A stretch of DNA of 64,000 nucleotides. It comes from Aminipila butyrica (lineage in GTDB: Bacteria; Bacillota; Clostridia; Peptostreptococcales; Anaerovoracaceae). The position numbers and the translations under genes are program-made. Positions within the stretch are counted from its first letter, which is position 1. Each line of letters begins with the position of its first letter. Shown here piece by piece: positions 1 through 9,256 of this stretch. The notes under the pieces were generated by a model. That model was given only the letters and a program-made list of their open reading frames with translations, was not told where the DNA came from and made no database searches. The stretch spans positions 1,116,001 to 1,180,000 of the forward strand of contig NZ_CP048649.1 of NCBI RefSeq assembly GCF_010669305.1. Direction: 5' to 3'.

Positions 1-1
1 C

Positions 2-2545
2 GGCAAAAGTTTCGTAGCTGGCGCGGATAGTACAGTAGATACGCTAGGGCATGGAACCTTCGTTGCAGGAGAGATTATCGCAGTGAGCGAAAATAATATT
101 GGCATTGCAGGTATCGCACAGAGTGCTTATGTCATGCCCCTAAAAGCCTTTATTGCTAAAGAAACAGAGATTTCAAACATTATCAATGCCATCAACTATG
201 CGACACAGCAAAGAGAAGCTTTTGATCAGTCAAATGGTGCGTCAGGCAGCAATATCTGTATCCTAAATTTAAGTCTTGGGGGTGAGGATGCCTCCTTGGC
301 TATGGAAAGCGCGGTCAATGAGGCCATTGCCGCCGGAATTATCGTGATTGCTTCCGCGGGGAACGATGGAGAGACTATTGCGGGTTATCCGGCACAATAT
401 GCGATTGGAGTTGGTTCGACCAATGCAGAGGGGGCGTATTCGGATTTTTCTCAGATTCTGTCGGATGAGAACGGCAAAGGTTACGAAAACAAGGTATGGG
501 TTACCGCTCCTGGAGAGGATTATACCAGTACCTGGTATAACGGCAGCTATAAAACCAGCTCCGGTACGAGCTTTTCCGCACCACAGGTTTCTGCTTTGGC
601 GGCTATTTCAGTCGGCATAAAAAATAATCTAACGGATATCACTGGAGACAGCACAAACCATGCCGCCTTCAAAGCCCTCTTAAAGGAGACGGCAGATTAC
701 CAAGACAGCGGCACGCAGATTGCAGGTCAAGATATTTACTACGGATGGGGTATCATTGATTTTGCGGAGATGACAGAAAAATTATTGAACATCTCGGAGA
801 ATATAGGCAAGGACTCAGCTGTATCCTTTTCTGTAAATAATGGAGCGGGTACCCTTTTGACAGTTGAGGCAAATCACCTGGCTATCACCGTGACACCAGA
901 AGGCAGTGACATCCCCGAAATCCCACAGGAAGGGATTTACACGCTTAAAATTGGTACGAAATATGACTATACCATTACGGCGGACAAGTTTAAGACTGCC
1001 AGCGGGCAGTTTATTCCAGTGACAGCCACCCGTGTTCTCAACATAGCAATGGAAGGCAAGGACTATGGACTTCGCTTTTCTGTAAAGAATACGGCCGGAC
1101 AGGAAATTGCCAATCCAATTATTTTCATTACGAAAACCGGCGGCACCGTCCTTTTACCACTTCCTGACGGAAGCTTTGCTGTCAAGAATGGCACCTATAC
1201 TTATACGGTTTCTGCAAATGATTACTATTCAATCAGCGGGACTTTTACCATCAACGACAGCGAGCAAACCTATGAGAACGATCGGCTTAAATTAGAGGTT
1301 GAGCTCACTGGCCCGCAAGATGTATGTAACGTGCAGTTTGCGGTCAGCGGCAGTGATGGGGCGCCATATGCAGAAATATCTGTTCGAGATGAGAGTGGCA
1401 GCGCTATTGCAGCATACTTTGACAAGGCCTGGAATCTCGGACCGGGGGGGTATACCTACACCATCGAGTCGGATTATTACAATGCCATTTCTGGCAGTTT
1501 TACCGTAAATGAAGGCGATAAAGGGTCCTCCAGAACGATCAGCGAAGTGATGAACCAGCGTCTTTACTGGGTATTTTTTGACGTTATGCCGCTATCGGTT
1601 ATGGCACTGGATACGACAACTTTAGCAATAAAAGACGGTCAGGAAAAGATGGCACAGCCTTACAACGAAGATCCGGGGCAGTACCGTCTGCCAAACGGCA
1701 CGTATACCTATTCGATTAAGGCGGACGGTTATAAAACGTCCAGCGGTAATTTTACCGTAGATGGCAGTGTATTGTATGTTTCGATTCAGTTGGAGAAAGG
1801 TGCTGACGCACCTGTAATCGTACCAGGAGATAACGGCGGCGGAAGCAGCAGCGGAGGCAGCGGTGGTGGTGGCGGTGCCGGTGGTGGAAGCATCCCTTCC
1901 AACAACGCCAGTCAGCCAGCCGACACAAAAAATACGGCAGATGTGCTGCACAAGCGTTTTAATGTTCAAACAGAAGATCACGACTTTACGGATGTAGGTC
2001 GGACTAGCTGGTACTACGAGCCGATCAACTATGTGGCGACTTTAGGCTTGTACAACGGCCTCAGCAATACGCAGTTTGCGCCAGATACGCCGATGACACG
2101 GGGCATGATGGCGACCGTGCTGTTCCGTCTGTCAGGAGCTGCAAACTCAGCGGATAAGCATAACTTTAGTGATGTTGCGGAAGGAAGCTATTATGCCAAC
2201 GCTGTCACTTGGGGCGCAGAGCATAAGGTGTTTCAGGGAATAAGCGAAAGCGCTTTCAGCCCAAATCGGGAGATTACACGGGAGCAGCTAATCACGGCAT
2301 TATATCGCTATGCCTTATATGCAAAATTAACGGATAGCAGTGCAGACAACAATGCAGCAAAAGCTTTCCAAGATTTTTCAGCAGTATCCGAATACTCGGA
2401 AGAGGCTGTTAGCTGGGCCTATAAAAATGACATTTTAGAGGGAGACAGCCGCGGTTTAATCCGCCCGGCTGAAAACGCAACTCGGGCTGAGGTGGCGGCC
2501 ATGGTTACGCGCTTCATCAACAATGTTATTTTGAAGGAAGTATAG
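2..2545 (+). CDS. Subtilisin-family (S8) serine protease with C-terminal SLH domains, 5' partial
   Basis: The reading frame is open from base 2, so the start and the catalytic Asp lie upstream of the window. The fragment has the S8 catalytic His motif GHGTFVAG (codons 16-23), the oxyanion-region LNLSLGG, and the catalytic Ser in GTSFSAP (about codon 190). Several repeated beta-rich modules follow, each with TYTY/TYTI plus a 'sGxFtv' pattern (about 280-590). Next comes a Gly/Ser-rich linker (about 615-640) and three SLH repeats to the end. The likely role is an exported protease held on the secondary cell-wall polymer through SLH. A hairpin terminator follows directly. The family call is secure; the substrate is unknown. 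Confidence 0.92.
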   Translation, partial: GKSFVAGADSTVDTLGHGTFVAGEIIAVSENNIGIAGIAQSAYVMPLKAFIAKETEISNIINAINYATQQREAFDQSNGASGSNICILNLSLGGEDASLAMESAVNEAIAAGIIVIASAGNDGETIAGYPAQYAIGVGSTNAEGAYSDFSQILSDENGKGYENKVWVTAPGEDYTSTWYNGSYKTSSGTSFSAPQVSALAAISVGIKNNLTDITGDSTNHAAFKALLKETADYQDSGTQIAGQDIYYGWGIIDFAEMTEKLLNISENIGKDSAVSFSVNNGAGTLLTVEANHLAITVTPEGSDIPEIPQEGIYTLKIGTKYDYTITADKFKTASGQFIPVTATRVLNIAMEGKDYGLRFSVKNTAGQEIANPIIFITKTGGTVLLPLPDGSFAVKNGTYTYTVSANDYYSISGTFTINDSEQTYENDRLKLEVELTGPQDVCNVQFAVSGSDGAPYAEISVRDESGSAIAAYFDKAWNLGPGGYTYTIESDYYNAISGSFTVNEGDKGSSRTISEVMNQRLYWVFFDVMPLSVMALDTTTLAIKDGQEKMAQPYNEDPGQYRLPNGTYTYSIKADGYKTSSGNFTVDGSVLYVSIQLEKGADAPVIVPGDNGGGSSSGGSGGGGGAGGGSIPSNNASQPADTKNTADVLHKRFNVQTEDHDFTDVGRTSWYYEPINYVATLGLYNGLSNTQFAPDTPMTRGMMATVLFRLSGAANSADKHNFSDVAEGSYYANAVTWGAEHKVFQGISESAFSPNREITREQLITALYRYALYAKLTDSSADNNAAKAFQDFSAVSEYSEEAVSWAYKNDILEGDSRGLIRPAENATRAEVAAMVTRFINNVILKEV

Positions 2546-2591
2546 CCGCAACACCATCGAAAGAAGAACGTTATATATCGATAGACAACAG

Positions 2592-2633
2592 AAAAAATCC
2601 GCAATTCCAATAACACGGGGTTGCGGATTTTTT
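2592..2633. terminator. Bidirectional-looking intrinsic terminator
   Basis: A 9-bp perfect stem, AATCCGCAA/TTGCGGATT, is flanked by an A-run on the left and a T-run on the right. It lies 47 bp after the protease stop. Confidence 0.8.
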
Positions 2634-2726
2634 ACTGCATTGATTTTTGCGGTTGTATGAGATAGAATAATACAGAGATTCTATTTTAATCTCCCCTTGA
2701 AGGATTTCATGAAAGGAGGGGCTGCT

Positions 2727-3074
2727 ATGGATTATTTTCGTCAGATACACTTTAAAACGAATCAAAAGCACACGGCTATCCGGCGGATTGCGCTAGCAAT
2801 GTGCGTTATTTTTATTGCCGTGTCCCTTTTTTCAGCAGCATATATTATTACGCAGGCCAACCACACCCATGACCACAATGGTCCCGATGGGAGCTGTGTC
2901 ACCTGTGCACACTTGGCATTAGCCGGCAATTTATTGCGATCTATTTCTGCTGTAGTGGTAGGATCAGCGCCCCTTTGGGGTGGCTTATTTGTTGTCCTTT
3001 CTATTTGTAAACCCCACTATTCTTATGGAAAGCTTAATACACTTGTCCATTTAAAGGTGAAGCTGAATAATTGA
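2727..3074 (+). CDS. Small membrane protein with His-rich segment, upstream of zinc transporter
   Basis: 115 aa. I chose the ATG at 2727 because AGGAGGG ends 6 nt before it; an in-frame upstream TTG has no such site. A hydrophobic segment near residues 20-40 is followed by a His/Asp/Cys cluster (HTHDHNGPDG, then CVTCAH) and a second hydrophobic stretch. I do not recognise a named family. The metal-ligand-rich loop and the position just before znuA-like genes suggest a metal-related accessory role. A possible operator, GAGATT-N7-AATCTC at about 2675-2693, lies just upstream. Function is inference only. Confidence 0.75.
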   Translation: MDYFRQIHFKTNQKHTAIRRIALAMCVIFIAVSLFSAAYIITQANHTHDHNGPDGSCVTCAHLALAGNLLRSISAVVVGSAPLWGGLFVVLSICKPHYSYGKLNTLVHLKVKLNN

Positions 3075-3102
3075 AGACCTCCAGCAAGGATGTGTTGTAC
3101 CG

Positions 3103-3129
3103 CTGAAAAGGCCGACTAGGCCTTATCAG
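3103..3129 (+). other. Intercistronic hairpin before znuA-like gene
   Basis: CTGA and AAGGCC arms pair with GGCCTT and TCAG around a GACTA loop, with one A-A mismatch. There is no T-run, so it is more likely a processing or stability element than a terminator. Confidence 0.4.
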
Positions 3130-3191
3130 ATGAAAACTCAGCAATTCCTTGTATTTTTGTGCTCAAAAATAGTAATCTGGAGGTATCTTAT

Positions 3192-4154
3192 ATGAAAAAA
3201 GTATTATCTATTGTATTGGTGCTGCTGCTTGGCACCGTTGTTCTTGCAGGCTGTGCTCAGCAGGAGAAGCCCGTTAAAAGTGAAAAGCTCCGTGTCGTTA
3301 CGACCATTTTCCCGCCTTATGATTTCACCCGTGCTATTGCCGGTGACAAAGCGGACATTACTATGCTCCTGCCCCCGGGCAGCGAAACCCATTCCTTTGA
3401 GCCTACACCTCAGGATATCATTAAAATTAAAAATTGTGATGTGTTTATCTATGTAGGAGGGGAATCCGACGAGTGGGTAAAGGATGTCTTGGCATCCATG
3501 GATACATCTGAGATGAAAATTATCACCCTCATGGACTGCGTGGAAACCGTGGAAGAAGAAATTGTGGAAGGCATGCAAGATGAGGAGGAAGCGCACGACG
3601 CAGCGGATAATGAAGCCGAGGAACCAGAATACGATGAACACGTGTGGACTTCGCCCCGCAATGCAAAGCTGATTGTGCAAAAGATCTCAGATGCCCTCTG
3701 CCAGATTGATTCTGCTAATGCCGAGGCATATGAACAGAACACGGCCGCTTATCTTGGCAAGTTGGATGAATTGGATAGCAAATTTCAAGCTGTCGTAGAT
3801 GGTGCTGCCCGCAAGACACTTGTCTTTGGGGACCGTTTCCCTTTCCGCTATTTTGCTGATGCTTACGGCCTCACCTATTTTGCTGCATTTCCCGGCTGCT
3901 CTACCGAAACGGATGCCAGTGCATCTACTGTAAAGTTCCTCATTGATAAGATGAATGCGGAGAATATTCCGGTCGTATTCCATATTGAACTTTCCAATGA
4001 GAAGATGGCGAATACCATCAGTGAGGCTACGGGAGCAAAGGTGCTGCTTTTCCACGCTTGTCACAATATTTCCAAGGCCGACTTTGAGGCGGGGAAAACC
4101 TATCTGGACCTGATGACCGCCAATGTGTCCGCTTTGAAGGAGGCGTTGCAATAA
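3192..4154 (+). CDS. znuA: Zinc/manganese ABC transporter substrate-binding lipoprotein (ZnuA-like)
   Basis: 320 aa. It starts at ATG 3192 behind CTGGAGG. The signal peptide ends in lipobox LAGC (Cys21), so it is a lipid-anchored extracellular binding protein. Family motifs with metal-binding His are ETHSFEPTPQD, DEHVWTSPRNA and HIELS. The usual His-rich loop between the first two His ligands is replaced by a very acidic stretch (Glu/Asp-rich, about residues 115-150) with a single His. The next two genes encode the matching ATPase and permease, so this is cluster-9 ABC uptake of Zn(II) or Mn(II). The exact metal is not decided by sequence. Confidence 0.9.
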   Translation: MKKVLSIVLVLLLGTVVLAGCAQQEKPVKSEKLRVVTTIFPPYDFTRAIAGDKADITMLLPPGSETHSFEPTPQDIIKIKNCDVFIYVGGESDEWVKDVLASMDTSEMKIITLMDCVETVEEEIVEGMQDEEEAHDAADNEAEEPEYDEHVWTSPRNAKLIVQKISDALCQIDSANAEAYEQNTAAYLGKLDELDSKFQAVVDGAARKTLVFGDRFPFRYFADAYGLTYFAAFPGCSTETDASASTVKFLIDKMNAENIPVVFHIELSNEKMANTISEATGAKVLLFHACHNISKADFEAGKTYLDLMTANVSALKEALQ

Positions 4155-4155
4155 T

Positions 4156-4866
4156 ATGGCTCTGATTACATGCCAGAATGCAGCCTTCGGATACGAAGGC
4201 AACACCGTTGTCAGTGGGCTTCAATTTGAAGTCCACAGCGGTGATTATTTATGTGTTGTCGGGGAGAATGGGTCTGGTAAGAGTACCCTTATCAAGGGAT
4301 TACTTCAACTAAAAGCACCCCAGAGCGGCAAGGTTTTCATGGGGGACGGCTTGGGCCTCAATGAAATCGGCTATCTACCCCAGCAGACTGCAGCACAGAA
4401 AGATTTTCCAGCCAGTGCTTACGAGGTGGTCCTTTCAGGACGCCTCGGGGCTCGTGGAATCCGTCCCTTTTACTCGCCAAGAGATAAGGCGATTGCAGAG
4501 GAAAATATCAAACGACTGGATATCAGCTCCTTGAGAAACCGTTGTTATCGTGAGTTGTCTGGTGGCCAGCAACAGCGGGTTTTGCTGGCCCGCGCCTTGT
4601 GCGCTACTAAAAAAGTGCTGCTGCTGGATGAACCGGTGGCCGGTCTTGATCCGGTGGTAACACAGGAATTATACCGGCTGATTGAGAGCATCAACCGGGA
4701 AACCGGGCTGACGGTTATCATGGTTTCCCATGATCTTCAAAGTGCAGTTAAATATGCAAGCCATATCCTGCATTTGAAAAATACGCAGTTGTTTTTTGGT
4801 AAGACTTCGGATTACCTAATCTCTAAGGTTGGACAGATATTTATAGGAGGTGAACGAAATGCTTAA
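4156..4866 (+). CDS. znuC: Zinc/manganese ABC transporter ATP-binding protein (ZnuC-like)
   Basis: 236 aa. Walker A is GENGSGKST (about residues 36-44), the ABC signature is LSGGQQQR and Walker B is VLLLDEP, with a switch His in VSHD. It begins one base after the binding-protein stop and runs into the permease gene, as expected for a single uptake operon. It energises metal import at the inner face of the membrane. Confidence 0.93.
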   Translation: MALITCQNAAFGYEGNTVVSGLQFEVHSGDYLCVVGENGSGKSTLIKGLLQLKAPQSGKVFMGDGLGLNEIGYLPQQTAAQKDFPASAYEVVLSGRLGARGIRPFYSPRDKAIAEENIKRLDISSLRNRCYRELSGGQQQRVLLARALCATKKVLLLDEPVAGLDPVVTQELYRLIESINRETGLTVIMVSHDLQSAVKYASHILHLKNTQLFFGKTSDYLISKVGQIFIGGERNA

Positions 4867-5713
4867 TATGTTGATAGAGATGTTCTCCTATACATTCCTG
4901 GTTCGTGCTGTAGTGGTGGGCTTGCTCGTGTCTCTCTGCGCAGCACTCCTTGGGGTAAGCCTCGTGCTGAAACGCTATTCCATGATTGGCGACGGACTTT
5001 CCCACGTGGGCTTTGGCACCTTGGCCATCGCTACGGCTATGAACGCGGCGCCCCTTCTGGTATCCATTCCGGTGGTGGTGGTGGCGGCGTTTCTCCTTCT
5101 GCGGATTAGTGAAAATAGCAAAATTAAAGGCGATGCTGCCATTGCCTTGATTTCCACTAGTTCGTTGGCTATCGGCGTGGTGGTCATCTCCCTGACAACA
5201 GGGATGAATACGGACGTTTGTAATTACATGTTTGGCAGTATTTTAGCCATGAGCAAGGATGATGTAACCCTTTCCGTCATCTTGGCTGTGGTCGTGCTGG
5301 GATTATTTGTACTCTGTTACAACAAAATCTTTGCGGTCACCTTTGATGAGACCTTTGCTCAGGCCACTGGGGTAAAAACTGGCATGTACAACATGCTTAT
5401 TGCCTTTTTGACGGCTATCACCATTGTGCTGGGGATGAGAATGATGGGGGCTCTGCTGATTTCCAGCCTGATTATCTTTCCAGCCCTTACCTCCATGCGC
5501 CTTTGCAAGAAGTTTAAAACGGTGACCATCTGCTCGGCGGTGGTGTCGGTGGTTTGCTTCTTTATTGGTGTAATCTTTTCCTATATCAACGCTACGCCTA
5601 CGGGGGCAAGTGTGGTGCTGGTAAATATCGCTGCTTTTCTGTTATTTTGGGCAGTGCGGGTCATACCCCGGGCCAAAATCAAAGAAACAGCAGAAAGGCA
5701 GGTCGTATCATGA
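4859..5713 (+). CDS. znuB: Zinc/manganese ABC transporter permease (ZnuB-like)
   Basis: 284 aa. I chose ATG 4859, 8 nt after TAGGAGG; an in-frame GTG at 4850 lies inside that site. Eight or so hydrophobic segments, with ABC-3 family features such as the MIGDGLSHVGFG loop and RMMGALLISSLIIFPALT. It overlaps the ATPase gene and the next gene by a few bases, indicating translational coupling. Confidence 0.93.
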   Translation: MLNMLIEMFSYTFLVRAVVVGLLVSLCAALLGVSLVLKRYSMIGDGLSHVGFGTLAIATAMNAAPLLVSIPVVVVAAFLLLRISENSKIKGDAAIALISTSSLAIGVVVISLTTGMNTDVCNYMFGSILAMSKDDVTLSVILAVVVLGLFVLCYNKIFAVTFDETFAQATGVKTGMYNMLIAFLTAITIVLGMRMMGALLISSLIIFPALTSMRLCKKFKTVTICSAVVSVVCFFIGVIFSYINATPTGASVVLVNIAAFLLFWAVRVIPRAKIKETAERQVVS

Positions 5714-6225
5714 AAAAATTTACAAGTCTATTGATGGTTTGTGCTTTAGTTGCGTTGACAGGGTGCCAAGGCGGCACTGCTGGGACTTCAGGCTCTCAAA
5801 ACGATACTGGCGCAGCTAGTGACACCGTCGCTGTGAAGACGAAAGCTTCCGCTGGCGATACGGTGGAAATTAAAGAAAAGATGTTTCTGGCACAGTTGAA
5901 TGACATCTACCTGAATCAAGAAGATTATTTGGGTAAAACCATAAAATATGAAGGAATGTTTACTCAGTACACCTGGGAGGAAAAGGGGGTAACCTACTAT
6001 ATGGTCTATCGTCAATCCCCAGGCTGCTGCGGAGCAGATGGCCAGGCGGGTTTTGAGGTGGTTTGGCCAGAAGGGGCCAGTGCCTTTTATCCCCAGGAAA
6101 ATGACTGGGTGGAAGCCGTCGGTGTTTTAGAAACGGTAGAAGAAGATGGATATACTTATCTGCGACTTTCCCTGTCTTCCTTGACGGTACTGCCTACCCG
6201 TGGCGCGGAATTTGTGAACCAGTAA
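5710..6225 (+). CDS. Lipoprotein with DUF1980-like C-terminal domain, last gene of zinc operon
   Basis: 171 aa. The ATG overlaps the permease stop. The signal peptide has lipobox ALTGC. The mature part has a GKTIKYEG strand and the segment SPGCCGADGQAGFEVVW, which resembles the C-terminal half of DUF1980/YcgQ-type proteins that are often linked to zinc uptake. The two adjacent Cys could bind metal. An accessory role in metal capture is inferred from position; the biochemical role is unknown. Confidence 0.75.
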   Translation: MKKFTSLLMVCALVALTGCQGGTAGTSGSQNDTGAASDTVAVKTKASAGDTVEIKEKMFLAQLNDIYLNQEDYLGKTIKYEGMFTQYTWEEKGVTYYMVYRQSPGCCGADGQAGFEVVWPEGASAFYPQENDWVEAVGVLETVEEDGYTYLRLSLSSLTVLPTRGAEFVNQ

Positions 6226-6248
6226 AGGTGATGAAATAGCACAATTTG

Positions 6249-6277
6249 TTGTTTTATGGCCCATTTTAGTATATAAT
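6249..6277 (+). promoter_or_regulatory. Sigma-A-like promoter for PAS-GGDEF gene
   Basis: TTGTTT (6249-6254), a 17-bp spacer and TATAAT (6272-6277), about 85 bp before the start codon. Confidence 0.55.
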
Positions 6278-6363
6278 GATAACAACTATTTTTTAAAGAT
6301 TACTCATGAAAGTTATATTTTTGTATTCGTTGATTATAGATACAAGTAGTTCTGGAGACCCAT

Positions 6364-7263
6364 ATGGAATATAATGAAATTTTAAATGAGCATATCACCA
6401 TTAAAGAGTTGTTTGAAGCCATGCCAGTTGCCTTGGCGTTAGTGAACAGAGAAGGCGAATATCTACTGGTCAACAACGCGTTGGTTTCCTTAGGAGGAGT
6501 ATTTCACGCCAATTTAATAGGACAAAAAATAGGTGAAATCAGCCCTATAGCAGAATTAAACAGCCGTGAGGATTTTAAACTTTTCGATGCTGGCATTGAG
6601 GTGCCGGATCATGAGTTGACCATTAACGGTGATTTTTTTCAAGTTTCTGTCAGCCCCTTGCGGGATAATCAGGGTTACGCTATTGCGGAAATGGTTGCAA
6701 TAACCAATATCTCTAAGATTAAAAAAATTGAAACTCAGCTGTATGAAACAAATAAGAAGCTCGTTCTTCTATCAAATCAAGATCCTTTAACAGCCTTATT
6801 AAATGCACGAGGTTTCTATGAGACGATTGGAAACTTGATCGAGGAAGAAGCTGACGAGCAAATGGTGTATAGTGTATTTTTTATTGATATCGACCGTTTC
6901 AAGCAGATTAATGATACTTACGGGCATCAAATGGGAGATGCCGTTTTAGTTCAAACAGCAGGCGTTATAAAAGCTCTGTGCCGGGACAACGATACCATTG
7001 GCAGAGTTGGGGGCGATGAGTTCTCTGTATTTTTACCGAAGACAGCTTATAAGGAGGCCTACCTGCTTGCAGAAGCATTACGGGCTGAAATCGAAAGGCT
7101 GATACCAGTAGCAGAAGATGCTTCATTAAAAATAACGGTAAGCATCGGTGTGGCAGAAGGAAAAGGTAAGAGTATCTCGTTGATGGATGTTCAAAGTAAA
7201 GCCGATTGTGCAATGTATACGGCTAAAAGAAAATCTGGAAATCAAGTGTCAGGTGTTTTTTAG
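6364..7263 (+). CDS. PAS-GGDEF diguanylate cyclase
   Basis: 299 aa, apparently cytosolic (no signal or membrane segment). An N-terminal PAS-like sensor (about 10-125) is joined by a short helix to a GGDEF domain. The active-site GGDEF is intact at residues 216-220, and an RxxD inhibitory site (RDND) lies five residues before it. It should make cyclic-di-GMP with product feedback. The ligand of the PAS domain is unknown. Monocistronic: own promoter and a terminator after it. Confidence 0.9.
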   Translation: MEYNEILNEHITIKELFEAMPVALALVNREGEYLLVNNALVSLGGVFHANLIGQKIGEISPIAELNSREDFKLFDAGIEVPDHELTINGDFFQVSVSPLRDNQGYAIAEMVAITNISKIKKIETQLYETNKKLVLLSNQDPLTALLNARGFYETIGNLIEEEADEQMVYSVFFIDIDRFKQINDTYGHQMGDAVLVQTAGVIKALCRDNDTIGRVGGDEFSVFLPKTAYKEAYLLAEALRAEIERLIPVAEDASLKITVSIGVAEGKGKSISLMDVQSKADCAMYTAKRKSGNQVSGVF

Positions 7264-7317
7264 GCATTGGAAATTAAACGCAAGTAGGAACGTAATTCAA
7301 GATAAAAGAAATAGAGG

Positions 7318-7345
7318 CGGCGGGCTTTTTAGCCTGCCGTTTTTC
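7318..7345 (+). terminator. Intrinsic terminator after PAS-GGDEF gene
   Basis: A 9-bp stem, CGGCGGGCT/AGCCTGCCG with one G-T pair, a TTTT loop and then a T-run. Confidence 0.85.
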
Positions 7346-7491
7346 ATTTCGCTGAATTTAAGCGGGCGCTGCTTATTTGAGTGCACATTTTGACGAATAT
7401 TGTTATAATATAGAGATAAGACGCCATAATGGGTTGAAGGGAACCGGAAAGTTCCTGCCAGACAAGATACACAGATGATGAGGACAATACC

Positions 7492-9228
7492 ATGAAAAGA
7501 AAATTAAGGATAAGCATATGGATAATGGGCATATTTCTATTACTTGAAAGCCCACCGGGGGTGCAGGCGGATACGAGTCTGTTAGATTTAACCGCCAGCA
7601 ATGTATCTCTGACTCAGGAAGAGAAAGACTATATTCAGGAGAAACATGTGATCCGGGCCATAGCCGTAGACGGCGCAGCCCCGATTATGTATGTAGATAA
7701 AGAGGGAGAGCCCCAGGGAATTTCCAGGATGTTGATGGAGGAGATTTCCAAGCGCACAGGGCTAATTTTTGAATACGCCGTATATGATGATATGGTTTCG
7801 GCTCTAGCCAGTGATTATGACATCTTCATGGGAATGCCTCATCAGTATGCATCAGAAGGCATGATTTTCTCCGAACCTTATTTGCAAGGTAAATCCATAC
7901 TTTATTTGAACGCAGCTTTAAATGTAAATGACTTGCAGGGTAAACGGTATGCGGCGGTAAGGGGAAGGACTTTGCCTGAGGGAATAGAACCAGAAAATGC
8001 TATTTACTACGGATCCCGCCTAGAAAGCATTGAAGCGGTGAATAAGGGAGAGGCCGATTACGGCTATGGCAATGCCTTCTCCGTTAATTTTTATACGTGG
8101 AACAAAGGTTACAAGAATCTGGTTACTATCCCCGTAGGGAAGGAAGACCGGGAATACTGCCTGGTTTTTCCTAAAGACAACAGCCTGCTGATTTCTATCG
8201 TCAATAAAACTATTGAAGGGATAGATAAAAGCGACATTCAAAAGATGGTTTTAGACTCGATGATTTCAGGGGAAAGACCCGTGAACTTCACGATGATAAT
8301 GGACAATTATGGAGAGAAGATTATCCTGATCGGGTGTTTGCTTATGAGTATACTGCTCCTAAGCATCGTCTCTTATATGCAGGTCAATGGGCGGCTGCGG
8401 ATGCAGAATCAGAAGTATGAACAGCTGTCCGCGCTATCCGATGAATACCTGTATGAATATTTTGCCCGTACAGACAGGCTGGTATTTTCGGAAAAATGCC
8501 AATCCCTCTTTGCTGATGCAGGTGCAGAAGAGGTGGTTCGCCAGAAGCTGAAAGAGCTGCATTCTCGGCCCAAAACGGATGGAAATACCATCATCACGCT
8601 GCCTCTGGGGGAAGAGGAAACTGGCGTATTTAAAGCCGTACATTTCAGTATCTATCATCACAATGGCAAGCTCAATTCCGTCATCGGCAAGCTGATTGAT
8701 ATCAGTCAGGAGGCAGCGGAAAAGGAAGAGCTGTTAATTAGTGCCCAGATTGACGGGCTGACAGGCCTGTACAATCCAGTGACCACCAGACAGCTGATAA
8801 CCAGCCGACTGAAGGGCAAAGGGCCTCTGAAAATGGATGGGTTGATGCTGGTAGACTGTGACCATTTCAAAAGCATAAATGACAGCTACGGCCATCTGGC
8901 TGGAGATCAAATGCTTAAATTGCTGAGCCGAAGTTTGGAAAAGACCTTTGAAAAAAAGGCAATTATTGGCCGAATCGGTGGCGATGAATTTGCCGTATAC
9001 GTAAGAAATATCTCTTCTCCAGCCTTTATCAAGGAAAAATGCGACCAGTTAAAAAAGACTCTTCAAGAGGAGGAGGCAGAGATTGCTCTTTCGGTCAGCA
9101 TCGGCATCGCTCTTGTTGTGGGGGAAACCGATTACGACACCGTGTTTGATCGAGCAGATCAAGCGTTGTATCAGGCCAAACGAAACGGAAGAGATCAGGC
9201 CGTCTTTTATGATGAGGCAAGTCAATAA
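7492..9228 (+). CDS. Transmembrane diguanylate cyclase with periplasmic-binding-protein-like sensor
   Basis: 578 aa. A signal peptide is followed by an extracellular type-3 solute-binding (PBPb) domain (about 50-260), one membrane helix (about 275-297), a PAS-like region and a GGDEF domain with intact GGDEF at 496-500. No RxxD inhibitory site at the usual spacing, unlike the previous cyclase, so feedback inhibition is probably absent. The architecture suggests that a small extracellular ligand, perhaps an amino acid, controls c-di-GMP synthesis. Its leader has a hairpin (AGGGAAC/GTTCCT, about 7438-7456) of unknown role. Confidence 0.88.
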   Translation: MKRKLRISIWIMGIFLLLESPPGVQADTSLLDLTASNVSLTQEEKDYIQEKHVIRAIAVDGAAPIMYVDKEGEPQGISRMLMEEISKRTGLIFEYAVYDDMVSALASDYDIFMGMPHQYASEGMIFSEPYLQGKSILYLNAALNVNDLQGKRYAAVRGRTLPEGIEPENAIYYGSRLESIEAVNKGEADYGYGNAFSVNFYTWNKGYKNLVTIPVGKEDREYCLVFPKDNSLLISIVNKTIEGIDKSDIQKMVLDSMISGERPVNFTMIMDNYGEKIILIGCLLMSILLLSIVSYMQVNGRLRMQNQKYEQLSALSDEYLYEYFARTDRLVFSEKCQSLFADAGAEEVVRQKLKELHSRPKTDGNTIITLPLGEEETGVFKAVHFSIYHHNGKLNSVIGKLIDISQEAAEKEELLISAQIDGLTGLYNPVTTRQLITSRLKGKGPLKMDGLMLVDCDHFKSINDSYGHLAGDQMLKLLSRSLEKTFEKKAIIGRIGGDEFAVYVRNISSPAFIKEKCDQLKKTLQEEEAEIALSVSIGIALVVGETDYDTVFDRADQALYQAKRNGRDQAVFYDEASQ

Positions 9229-9256
9229 GTTTGTATACTTTGGGACCTAAACTCTC

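Noticed and set aside
1820..1900. Gly/Ser-coding repeat as a mobile or satellite repeat
   Set aside because: It is an ordinary low-complexity linker between the protease modules and the SLH domains, in frame.
7381..7490. Cyclic-di-GMP riboswitch before the second GGDEF gene
   Set aside because: Only one simple hairpin (AGGGAAC/GTTCCT) is present; the conserved GEMM-I or GEMM-II core sequences are not seen.
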